Made by a program: the position numbers and the translations under genes. Under the pieces are notes generated by a model, which was given only the letters and a program-made list of their open reading frames with translations, was not told where the DNA came from and ran no database searches. Below, piece by piece: positions 8,195-17,870 of a DNA stretch of 64,000 bases. Every line of letters starts with the position of its first letter. Position 1 is the first letter of the stretch. Source of the DNA: Actinacidiphila epipremni (GTDB taxonomy: Bacteria; Actinomycetota; Actinomycetes; Streptomycetales; Streptomycetaceae); contig NZ_JAATEJ010000009.1 of assembly GCF_012034175.1 (NCBI RefSeq), positions 1 through 64,000 on the forward strand, read 5' to 3'.

Positions 8195-8784
8195 GACGCA
8201 CTCCCGCCGCAGGTCGCCCGGGGCGGGCCGTAGGTGAGCAGGACGCTCGTGTCGAGCTTCCAGGGGCCCACGCGGACCGTGTCGCCGAAGACGAAGGGGG
8301 TGCGGTGCCGGTAGCCGGGGGTGGCGTGGACGACGCCGGTGCCGCCTCGGGGGTCGACGATGACGTAGTGCGGGATGCCCATCGCCGCGTAGTCCGCGAC
8401 CTTTTCGCCGTAGTCGCCGCGCGGATTCGCCCAGGAGACGATCTCGACGGCGAGCAGCACGTCCGCCGGGCGCAGGGGCGTGCCCTCGTCCTCCAGGCAG
8501 ACCGCCGGGAAAACCATGAGGTCCGGGCGGCGCAGCCGGCCGAGGTCGGGGTCCTCGACGGACGCACCGGAGTAGGCGATGCAGCCGGGGTGCGACGCGC
8601 CGACCTGCGCGTCGAGTTGGCGCCACAGCCGCCACACCGCGACCTCGTGCCGCTTGACCGGCGGCAGCGAGACGACGACCGTCCCGCCGGCGACCTCCAC
8701 CTTGCCCACGCCGACCACGTCCGCCACCTCCCCGGCCAACCGGCGCAGCGCCGCGTACGGTTCGGGGTCAGCCCATTCGCTCAT
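8191..8784 (-). CDS. Uma2-family endonuclease (tandem copy 1)
   Basis: 197 residues, closely related to the gene it is coupled to (stop and start share ATGA at 8191-8194). It has the same motif order: RRPDLMVFPAV (Asp), VLLAVEIVS (Glu), DYAAMGIPHYVIVDPRGG and an identical FVFGDTV...VGPWKLDTS tail. ATG 8784 follows an AGGATGG site; starts at 8793 and 8805 are possible. It is presumably the first gene of a two-gene operon. Confidence 0.87.
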   Translation of the reverse strand: MSEWADPEPYAALRRLAGEVADVVGVGKVEVAGGTVVVSLPPVKRHEVAVWRLWRQLDAQVGASHPGCIAYSGASVEDPDLGRLRRPDLMVFPAVCLEDEGTPLRPADVLLAVEIVSWANPRGDYGEKVADYAAMGIPHYVIVDPRGGTGVVHATPGYRHRTPFVFGDTVRVGPWKLDTSVLLTYGPPRATCGGSAS

Positions 8785-8944
8785 ACGCGCCATCCTGGCG
8801 ACCATGTGCCATACGCATATGCCAATCGCATCACCCTCACCCGAACGGGCTAACGCCCCCGTACGCACCTCACCCCCCTCGCACACCCCCGCACCTGCTC
8901 TAATGGCTCCGCACATGAACGACAACACAAGGGTGGGGAAACAT

Positions 8945-9772
8945 ATGCGCGTTGTTGCGCCGAGAGCCGCGCTCGCGGGCCTCGCGGGCCTCGCGGTCGT
9001 GCTGGCGGCCACCGCCGGGTGCGGGGGCGGCGGGAAGGGCGGGGACGCGAAGGGCGGCGGGCCGGAGACGCCCATGGTGGTCGGCAACCTCCCGCCGCTG
9101 ACGCAGGCGCAGTTGGAGCAGGCCGTCGTCGGGCCGAAGGACCTCAAGGGGTGGCGGACCGGCACCGTCCAGGGGCGGGGCGGGGACGGCACGGAGATCC
9201 CGCCGACCATCCCCGACGTCGCCAAGATGCCGCGGATCAGCCCCGCCGCGTGCGAACCGCTCTACGACATGACGATGATGCTCAGCCGCCAGCAGTACCA
9301 CGGCGTGGTGGAGCAGCAGCTCACCCCGGCCGACGACGGCTCGGACAGCTCGGACGGCTCGGACAGCTCCGGCGGCGCCGACGGCGCCGACGGCGGCATG
9401 ATGTCGCTCAAGTCGTACACCGGCCCCGACGCCGCCCGCCTCATGGCGGACCTGCGCACCTCCCTGCGCACCTGCACCTCCTTCAAGTCCTTGGAGGAGG
9501 GCGAGAGCTGGGGCAGCCCGAAGCGGCTCGCGGACCCGAAGGCCGGTGACGAGGCGCTGTCCTACCACCTGGTCCAGACCGTGCCGAGCGTCGACAAGAA
9601 CGGTGACGACGACGGCGGCCCGGCCGTCGACGCCCTGTTCACCTTCGTCGTCGTGCGCTCCGGCTCGACGGTCCTCGCCGCGTACAGCGTCCCGGGCGCC
9701 GGCAAGGACTACCCCGAGTTCCCGATGGACGTCATCACCGCGCAGGTCACCAAGCTGGCCGCCGTCCACTGA
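8945..9772 (+). CDS. Secreted lipoprotein, unknown function
   Basis: 275 residues with a Sec-type signal ending in a lipobox, AGLAVVLAATAGC, so Cys26 should be lipidated. After a Gly/Lys linker comes a globular part (PLTQAQLEQAVVGPKDLKGW) and an acidic Ser/Asp/Gly-rich tract (DGSDSSDGSDSS), ending in a sensor-like beta section (ALFTFVVVRSGSTVLAAYS). This is a common Streptomyces lipoprotein layout with no assigned function. ATG 8945 has a GGGGAA site; an in-frame ATG at 8915 would only add residues before the signal. Confidence 0.85.
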   Translation: MRVVAPRAALAGLAGLAVVLAATAGCGGGGKGGDAKGGGPETPMVVGNLPPLTQAQLEQAVVGPKDLKGWRTGTVQGRGGDGTEIPPTIPDVAKMPRISPAACEPLYDMTMMLSRQQYHGVVEQQLTPADDGSDSSDGSDSSGGADGADGGMMSLKSYTGPDAARLMADLRTSLRTCTSFKSLEEGESWGSPKRLADPKAGDEALSYHLVQTVPSVDKNGDDDGGPAVDALFTFVVVRSGSTVLAAYSVPGAGKDYPEFPMDVITAQVTKLAAVH

Positions 9773-9812
9773 CCCGGCCGTACGCACAGGCCCGTACCCA
9801 CACGCCCGTACG

Positions 9813-9860
9813 CCACGAGGGTGCGTCGGCCCCCGTAAAGGAACCGGCGCACCCTCGTGG
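9813..9860. terminator. Bidirectional terminator between lipoprotein gene and purL
   Basis: Long inverted repeat: CCACGAGGGTGCG at the left and CGCACCCTCGTGG at the right, with a further TCGGC/GCCGG pairing inside. It lies between two convergent genes and has no U tract, as is common for Streptomyces terminators. Confidence 0.75.
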
Positions 9861-9868
9861 GGTGAAGC

Positions 9869-12138
<2,270 letters not shown>

Positions 12139-12142
<4 letters not shown>

Positions 12143-12843
12143 GCGCTGACCAACTTCTTGATGACCGAGGTGAAGAACGCCAGGCCGTCCGTGCGGCCGG
12201 TGCCGGTGAGCGGCTCCACGGCGTGCTCGGGGTGCGGCATGAGGCCGACGACGTTGCCGGCGGCGTTGCTGATGCCGGCGATGTCGCGCAGCGAGCCGTT
12301 GGGGTTGCCGTAGCCGTCGGCGGCGGCGCCGGCGGTGGCGTAGCGGAAGGCCACCCGGCCCTCGGCCTCCAGCTCGTCCAGCGTGCGCTCGTCGGCGGTG
12401 TAGCGGCCGTCGATGTTCTTCAGCGGGATGGAGATCTCCTGGCCCGCCTCGTACTCGGCGGTCCAGGCGGTGCCGGCGGTCTCGACCCGCAGCTTCTGGT
12501 CGCGGCACACGAAGTGGAGCCCGGTGTTGCGCAGCATCGCGCCGGGCAGCAGGTGGGCCTCGCACAGCACCTGGAATCCGTTGCAGATGCCCAGGACCGG
12601 CATTCCCGCGTGCGCCTGTTCGATAACCGTGGCCATCACGGGCGAGAAGCGGGAGATCGCGCCGGCCCGCAGATAGTCGCCGTAGGAGAAGCCGCCGGGC
12701 AGAACGACCGCGTCCACACCGAGCACATCCTTGTCGCGGTGCCACAGCGGTACCGCTTCGGCGCCCGCGAGGCGCACCGCGCGCTGCGTGTCGCGGTCGT
12801 CGAGCGTGCCGGGGAATGTGACGACACCAATGCGGGCTGTCAC
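12139..12843 (-). CDS. purQ: FGAM synthase glutaminase subunit PurQ
   Basis: 234 residues, class I glutamine amidotransferase. It hydrolyses glutamine and channels ammonia to PurL. The nucleophile is Cys87 in [11 protein letters not shown], and the His/Glu pair is in LMPHPEHA (about residues 202-208). The start overlaps purS (ATGA) and its end overlaps purL, so the three subunits are made in a coupled way. Confidence 0.98.
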
Positions 12844-13091
12844 GACTCGACCTTTACGTCGAAGTCCTCGATCACGGTGTTGGCGAGAAAGGTTTCCGCC
12901 ATCTCCCGAATGCGGGCGAGGGCGGCCTCGTCGACCGGCCCCTCGACCTCGAGTTCAAAGCGCTTTCCCTGGCGGACGTCCGAGATCCCCTCGAAGCCGA
13001 GCCTGGGCAGCGCACGCTGCACGGCCTGGCCCTGGGGGTCGAGGATCTCCGGCTTGAGCATGACGTCGACGACGACGCGTGCCACTGGCAC
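12840..13091 (-). CDS. purS: FGAM synthase subunit PurS
   Basis: 83-residue small subunit that bridges PurQ and PurL in the complex. It has the typical [20 protein letters not shown] start and [20 protein letters not shown] middle. First gene of the purSQL operon, GTG start. A perfect 13-base palindrome lies 33 bases upstream and may be an operator. Confidence 0.97.
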   Translation of the reverse strand: MPVARVVVDVMLKPEILDPQGQAVQRALPRLGFEGISDVRQGKRFELEVEGPVDEAALARIREMAETFLANTVIEDFDVKVES

Positions 13092-13123
13092 TCCCGGTGG
13101 TGTGGTACGTGAGGTTCCTCCAG

Positions 13124-13185
13124 CGTACCTGGTACGAATTTCTACGCGGGTAGATATACGGCGTCGCTCCGATCAGCCGCTGATC
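13124..13185. promoter_or_regulatory. Two palindromes in the purS-lsr2 divergent region
   Basis: CGTACC-T-GGTACG (13,124-13,136) lies just upstream of purS, and GATCAGC-C-GCTGATC (13,171-13,185) lies further into the AT-richer 419-base divergent region. Both are perfect. They are candidate operators for the purine operon or for lsr2; which protein binds them cannot be told. Confidence 0.45.
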
Positions 13186-13510
13186 ATGCATCACGTTTAT
13201 GTATCGGCTGCCAAAATGCTTGGGGAAACGCGGCAGAGAATCATAGGGTCCCGATGACGAACAGGCTTGGGATGACACACAGGCGGGAATTATCAGTAAC
13301 ATCTGCCGTCCCAGGACCACACATTCCGTGACACCGCACAGCACCGCCCTGAATGCACATTTGTCGACACCCCTGCGCGTCGGCGTCGCCCGCGCCACCG
13401 GTTCCGGTACGGGCCGCGAACCGCGACAGGCCGCCCAAGGCCCCCGCGGTGCGGGCCCGGTGGCCGTACCGGCGGCGGCACGCCGACGTCGCACGAAAGG
13501 ACCGATTCCT

Positions 13511-13828
13511 ATGGCGCAACGCGTACTGGTCACCCTCGCCGACGATCTCGACGGCGGCGAGGCCGCGGAAACGATCGCATTCGGCGTCGACGGGCAGTGG
13601 TACGAGATCGACCTTTCGGCGGAGAACGCCGACAAACTGCGCAGCGACCTCGCCCCGTACGTCGAGGCGGGCCGGCGCCGGACCCTGTCCGGCCGCGCCT
13701 ACAAGCGCACGCCGATCGCCCCCACCCCGGCCACGGTGCGCGCGTGGGCGCAGTCCAACGGGTTCGAGGTGCCGGCCCGCGGCCGTATCCCGAAGAAGGT
13801 CTACGAGGCCTTCAGCAAGGCCAGCTGA
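13511..13828 (+). CDS. Lsr2-family nucleoid-associated protein
   Basis: 105 residues. The N-terminal dimerisation domain starts MAQRVLVTLADDLDG and contains the TIAFGVDGQWYEIDLS beta hairpin. The C-terminal DNA-binding domain ends in the AT-hook-like GRIPKKVYEAF. Lsr2 proteins bind the minor groove of AT-rich DNA and silence horizontally acquired genes. The position next to purSQL is that of the second streptomycete paralogue (LsrL in S. coelicolor). The start at 13511 has a GAAAGGA site; the longer upstream frame is not family-like. Confidence 0.93.
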   Translation: MAQRVLVTLADDLDGGEAAETIAFGVDGQWYEIDLSAENADKLRSDLAPYVEAGRRRTLSGRAYKRTPIAPTPATVRAWAQSNGFEVPARGRIPKKVYEAFSKAS

Positions 13829-13979
13829 CCCCAACAGCCTTACGGGGCCCGGTCGTGCGGTCGCCGCGGGGGGCGACGCGCGGCCGGGCCGGGCTGATTG
13901 GACATCCACCCCCACCCTTCCGCTAATGTGGGGACCACGCCGAGGGCACGGGCTGAAAGGCCAGGTCAGCGGCAGTCAG

Positions 13980-14051
13980 GCGGGTGTAGCTCAGCAGTAG
14001 AGCGCCCCCCTTCCAGGGGGGAGGGGCAGTGTGCAATTCCTGTCGCCCGCT
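13980..14051 (+). tRNA. tRNA-Gly (anticodon UCC), non-canonical D- and T-loops
   Basis: Acceptor GCGGGTG pairs with CGCCCGC; D stem GCTC/GAGC; anticodon arm CCCCC-CTTCCAG-GGGGG gives anticodon UCC. The D-loop reads AGCAGTA, so G18 is replaced by A. The T arm does not fold normally: in the standard register the loop reads TGCAATT, with GUGC in place of GTpsiC, and the stem is largely unpaired. An alternative GCAG/CTGT stem would leave a 10-base loop. CCA is not encoded. Confidence 0.8.
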
Positions 14052-14134
14052 CGGATCGCCTTCGCGGCGCCTTCGTGGTCACGGCCCCTCGGCCGGGGCC
14101 CCGCAGGCATCGGGTAGAGTGGTCTGCACGACCT

Positions 14135-14210
14135 GCGGACGTGGCTCAGTTGGTAGAGCATCACCTTGCCAAGGTGAGGGTCGCGAGTTCGAATCTCGTC
14201 GTCCGCTCCA
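14135..14210 (+). tRNA. tRNA-Gly (anticodon GCC), copy 1
   Basis: Complete cloverleaf: acceptor GCGGACG/CGTCCGC, anticodon arm CACCT-TGCCA-AGGTG region with anticodon GCC, canonical GTTCGAATC T-loop, and CCA encoded. An identical copy lies 242 bases downstream. A TAGAGT -10-like box lies about 20 bases upstream. Confidence 0.95.
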
Positions 14211-14218
14211 GCAAGACG

Positions 14219-14250
14219 AAGGCCCCGGTTCTCCAAGAGCCGGGGCCTCC
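14219..14250 (+). terminator. Terminator hairpin after tRNA-Gly(GCC) copy 1
   Basis: AGGCCCCGG and CCGGGGCCT arms flank a short loop just 3' of the tRNA. The same hairpin, slightly changed, follows the second copy. Confidence 0.75.
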
Positions 14251-14376
14251 GCCATGTACGGGTCGCGTACGGGGCCATGCGCGGGCGCTTGCGGGGTCCG
14301 TGCGGCTGCGTCCACCGCCCGGCGGAAAGGTGTTTCCGGTCCGCTCGGCCGATCGGGTACAGTATCTGCACCACCT

Positions 14377-14452
14377 GCGGACGTGGCTCAGTTGGTAGAG
14401 CATCACCTTGCCAAGGTGAGGGTCGCGAGTTCGAATCTCGTCGTCCGCTCCA
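14377..14452 (+). tRNA. tRNA-Gly (anticodon GCC), copy 2
   Basis: Base-for-base identical to the tRNA at 14,135-14,210, with similar 5' sequence (TACAGT box, ACCTGCGG junction) and terminator. The pair is a tandem duplication that includes flanks. Confidence 0.95.
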
Positions 14453-14459
14453 GCAAGGC

Positions 14460-14491
14460 CAAGGCCCCGGTTCTCCGAGAACCGGGGCCTT
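14460..14491 (+). terminator. Terminator hairpin after tRNA-Gly(GCC) copy 2
   Basis: Inverted repeat AAGGCCCCGGTTCTC / GAGAACCGGGGCCTT, a 15-base perfect stem with almost no loop, directly 3' of the tRNA. Confidence 0.75.
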
Positions 14492-14579
14492 CGCCATGTA
14501 CGGGTATGCAGGGCTACGTACGGGCTACGTGTGGGCTACGTGTGGGCCATGTACGGGCCGTGCGCGGGCACTTGCGGGT

Positions 14580-15482
14580 TTACGTCCAGGGCAGGCCGGT
14601 CAGCCGCTCGTACGCCTCGACGTAGCGGGCGCGGGAGTGCGCGACGACCTCGGCGGGCAGCTCGGGCGGCGGGGTGTCGCCGGAGCGGTCCCAGCCGGAG
14701 GCCGGCGAGGTCAGCCAGTCGCGGATGATCTGCTTGTCGTACGAGGGCTGTGCATGCCCCGGCTCCCATGCGTCGGCCGGCCAGTAGCGCGAGGAGTCGG
14801 GCGTCAGCATCTCGTCGGCGATCACGAGCGTGCCCTGGTCGTCGTAGCCGAACTCGAACTTCGTGTCCGCGAGGATCAGCCCGCGCTCCTTGGCGATGTC
14901 CCGCCCACGGCTGTAGACCGCGAGCGTCGCCTGCCGCAGCTGCGCGGCCGTCTCGGCGCCGACCTGCCGGGCGACCTCCTCGTACGGGACGTTCTCGTCG
15001 TGCTCGCCGACCTCCGCCTTCGTGGCCGGGGTGAAGATCGGCGCGGGCAGCTCGGAGCCGTCGACCAGGCCCTCGGGCAGCGCCAGGCCGCACACCGTGC
15101 GGTACCGCTGGTACTCCAGCAGGCCGGAGCCGGTCAGGTAGCCGCGGGCGACCGCCTCGACCGGGACCATGCGCAGCGCCCGGCACACCATGGTGCGGCC
15201 CTCCCAGTCCGCGGGCGCGCCCTCGGGGAGGTCGGTGGAGACCACGTGGTTCGGGACCAGCTCGGCGAGCTGCTCGAACCACCACAGGGACAGCTGGGTC
15301 AGGACCCGGCCCTTGTCCGGGATCTCGGTGGGCAGCACCCAGTCGTAGGCGGAGATGCGGTCGCTCGCGACCATCACCAGGTTCCCGGCGGCGTCGCGGT
15401 ACAGCTCGCGCACCTTTCCGGTGTGCAGATGGACCAGACCGGGCACCTGCACGGGCTCCGGCTTGTCGACGAATCCGGGCAT
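14580..15482 (-). CDS. purC: SAICAR synthetase PurC
   Basis: 300 residues. It ligates aspartate to CAIR with ATP (step 7 of purine synthesis). Seen: HLHTGKVRELY at the N-terminus, VASDRISAYDWVLP, the signature VPVEAVARGYLTGSG, and LILADTKFEFGYD. ATG 15482 follows a perfect GGAGGA site; an in-frame start 33 bases upstream is unlikely. It stands alone on the minus strand, 128 bases from the tRNA-Gly terminator, apart from the other pur genes. Confidence 0.97.
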   Translation of the reverse strand: MPGFVDKPEPVQVPGLVHLHTGKVRELYRDAAGNLVMVASDRISAYDWVLPTEIPDKGRVLTQLSLWWFEQLAELVPNHVVSTDLPEGAPADWEGRTMVCRALRMVPVEAVARGYLTGSGLLEYQRYRTVCGLALPEGLVDGSELPAPIFTPATKAEVGEHDENVPYEEVARQVGAETAAQLRQATLAVYSRGRDIAKERGLILADTKFEFGYDDQGTLVIADEMLTPDSSRYWPADAWEPGHAQPSYDKQIIRDWLTSPASGWDRSGDTPPPELPAEVVAHSRARYVEAYERLTGLPWT

Positions 15483-15620
15483 GGGTCGTCCTCCCCAAAT
15501 CGGTGGTTCGGCCACTGATTCTCGCGTACGCGGGAGGGTGCACGCGCCAGGCGGGGCGGGCGGGGCGGCGCCCGGGGGGCCGGGGCGGCGGGGCGCGGGG
15601 GCGCGGCCCGGGGTGCCTGC

Positions 15621-17108
15621 TCAGTCGCGCTTGCAGATGCGGTCCAGCAGATTGGCTGTTGCGCGCTGGATACGCGCGTCGACGTGGCCCGGGCGGTCCA
15701 GGGCCGGCGACCAGGCGAAGGTGCCCGACGCGAAGACGTACGCGCCGCTGGGCGCCCGGTAGAGGGACGTCTCCTGGTGGCAGCGGCGCCCGTCGGCCGC
15801 CTCGTACGGCGAGTGGGCCAGCAGGATGCGCTCGGTGCAGTCGGGCAGCGGGGTGCGCGGGAAATAGCGGTCGGCCTCGCCGGCGACCAGTCCCTCGATA
15901 CGGTCGCCCTCGCCGGCGCCGGTGGCCTCCCACAGCCAGTGCCCGGCGTTGCGCACCACCAGCGGGGAGGGCTGCGGGACCCGGCCCGCGTACTGCACGC
16001 CCAGCAGCAGCTGCTCCGGCTCGCCCGCCTCCCGCCACAGGCTGGTGCGGCCCCGGCCGTCCGCGCGGCGCTTGCGGCAGCTCAGCAGGCGGTCGGCGTC
16101 GCCGGCCGGTGAGGCCGCCAACTCCACCTGCCAGTACATCGTGTTGGCCGACAGGAAGACCAGCGAGGTGCCGGCGTCCCGGGCCTGCTCGGCGGCCCGG
16201 CGCATCGGCACGGACCAGTATTCGTCATGGCCGGGGAAGACCAGGGCGCGGTAGAGGGTGGGGTCGACACGGCCGGCGTGCAGGTCGCGGGCGTCGGCGT
16301 ACGCGAGGTCGTAGCCGTGCCGCTCGGCGAAGCGCACGAAGTCGTAGGCGTGGCCGATGTGCAGGGGCAGGCCCGCGCCGGCGTAGGGGCGGTCGAAGGA
16401 CACCGTGCCCGCGGCCTCCTCCTCGCCCAGCAGCCGGCCCTCGCCGTCCCACGCGTGGTAGAGGCTCGCGCCGGTCCTGCCGTCCTCGGGGTAGAGGTTG
16501 TACGCCTGCCAGGTGACGTCCGGGAGCAGCAGGAGCAGGTCGGCGGTGGCGTTGAGATCCCGGACGGTGAACGGCACATGGCTGCGGTAGCCGTCGGCGG
16601 TGGTCAGGACGGCGACGTACGCGCCGGTGGGCCAGGTCGGCGGGACCTGGAGGCGCCAGGACTGCCACCAGTGGTGGCAGGAAATCGTCCGTCCGGCGAT
16701 GAGCGGGGCCGGCTGCACGATGCCCGACAGGCGGGGGCTCGCACTGACCAGTGAGGCGCCGTCGCCCTCGTAGTGGCCGATGCGGTAGACGTCGACGGTG
16801 AACTCCTGGGGCGGGTCCACGGTGATCCGGAAGTCCAGCGCGCCGCCGGGCGCGACGCCGCCGGCCGACGCGAAGCCCTTGATCTGCCGGCGCACGTCGT
16901 CCGCCATGCGCGGGCCCGGCAGATGCGGCCGGCGCGGTGCTTCGCCGCTGCTCGCGGCGAGGTCCACGTACCAGGGGACGGCTTGGCCGCCGTCCCCCGG
17001 GTACTCCGACTCGCCCCGCAGCCACGGGAGCGGACCCTGCCCGAACGGATCCGACACGCCGTGCGCGAGCGCGCCCGACTCCCACCGCCTGACCTTCTCC
17101 GCCCCCAT
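15621..17108 (-). CDS. N,N-dimethylformamidase beta-subunit-like protein
   Basis: 495 residues. It matches the large-subunit family of N,N-dimethylformamidase: an N-terminal beta domain (FTVDVYRIGHYEGDGA), then ATADLLLLLPDVTWQAYN, and a C-terminal glutamine-amidotransferase-like region with ALVFPGHDEYWS and LVFLSANTMYWQVEL. In the characterised enzyme this subunit holds the iron site for formamide hydrolysis; the small subunit gene is not nearby, so substrate and activity are uncertain. ATG 17108 has a GGAGGG site. The beginning of the open frame upstream is not family-like. Confidence 0.8.
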   Translation of the reverse strand: MGAEKVRRWESGALAHGVSDPFGQGPLPWLRGESEYPGDGGQAVPWYVDLAASSGEAPRRPHLPGPRMADDVRRQIKGFASAGGVAPGGALDFRITVDPPQEFTVDVYRIGHYEGDGASLVSASPRLSGIVQPAPLIAGRTISCHHWWQSWRLQVPPTWPTGAYVAVLTTADGYRSHVPFTVRDLNATADLLLLLPDVTWQAYNLYPEDGRTGASLYHAWDGEGRLLGEEEAAGTVSFDRPYAGAGLPLHIGHAYDFVRFAERHGYDLAYADARDLHAGRVDPTLYRALVFPGHDEYWSVPMRRAAEQARDAGTSLVFLSANTMYWQVELAASPAGDADRLLSCRKRRADGRGRTSLWREAGEPEQLLLGVQYAGRVPQPSPLVVRNAGHWLWEATGAGEGDRIEGLVAGEADRYFPRTPLPDCTERILLAHSPYEAADGRRCHQETSLYRAPSGAYVFASGTFAWSPALDRPGHVDARIQRATANLLDRICKRD

Positions 17109-17870
17109 GAGCCCATCCCTCCGTCCCCCGTCCCCGCGGGCCGCCTGCCGGCGGGGCAACGGTGCGGTGCACTTGCCTAGGACATCACAGAATGCTCCCC
17201 GGTAATCACTTTTCGTGGTGAAAATATGCGCCACCACCCTCCGGGGGTAACCCGTTCCAGCCACCCGCTGCCCGCGACCTCGCCGGGGGCCGCCCCGCCC
17301 CGCCCCTTGCGGCTGCCCCGCGCCCCTCCGCCGGTGCCCGGTTGCGCGCTCCCTTCTCCCCCAGCGCTTCGCGTGGGGGTACCCCCACGCGCCCCTTGCG
17401 CCCTGGGCTGCCCTGTCCGGTCGTTGCGCGATCCTCCGCCGGTCGGTGGCCTGTCGCGCAGTTCCCCGCGCCCCTGGGTGATTGCCCCTTGCGGTGGGCT
17501 GTTCGACTGCGCCGCCATCGTGATTGGGCGCGCAGTTCCCCGCGCCCCTGGGTGGGTGCCCCTTGCGGTGCGGTGTTCGACCGCGCCGCCATTGTGGCTG
17601 GGCGCGCAGTTCCCCGCGCCCCTGAAAAGCGGCACCCTCCCGCGTACCAGCACCTCCTCGGGGCGGAGCCCCGATGCTCCAGCGCCGGTTACGTCACCAG
17701 GGGCTCGCCCCTGCGACGCAGGCCAGCAAACCAGGGGCGCGGGGAACTGCGCGCCCAGCCCACCACCGACAGAAGATCGCGCAACAACCGGACGGGGCAG
17801 TCCGGAGCGAAGGGGCGCGGGGAGGTCGCGGGGCAGCCGCAAGGGGCCGGGTGGGGCGGAGGCCCGGGGG
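17109..17870. other. 762-base non-coding region rich in dispersed repeats
   Basis: No supported gene. It carries several copies of a dispersed repeat (annotated separately) and, near 17,343-17,400, a stretch of CCCC/GGGG-rich sequence. Frames that are open here on both strands lack any family pattern and follow the repeats. Confidence 0.7.
17449..17755. repeat. Four copies of a GCGCAGTTCCCCGCGCCCCTG repeat
   Basis: Copies with nearly the same 21-base core begin near 17,455, 17,529 and 17,602 in plus orientation and near 17,733 in minus orientation; downstream sequence (GGGTG-x-x-TGCCCCTTGCGG) is also shared by the first two. The core is itself partly self-complementary. Two more copies occur at 31,206-31,333. 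This is the dispersed extragenic repeat type frequently seen between Streptomyces genes. Confidence 0.8.

Noticed and set aside
13991..14497. Minus-strand open frames across the three tRNA-Gly genes
   Set aside because: These are the familiar spurious proteins produced from antisense tRNA sequence (SGRRDSNSRPSPWQ type).
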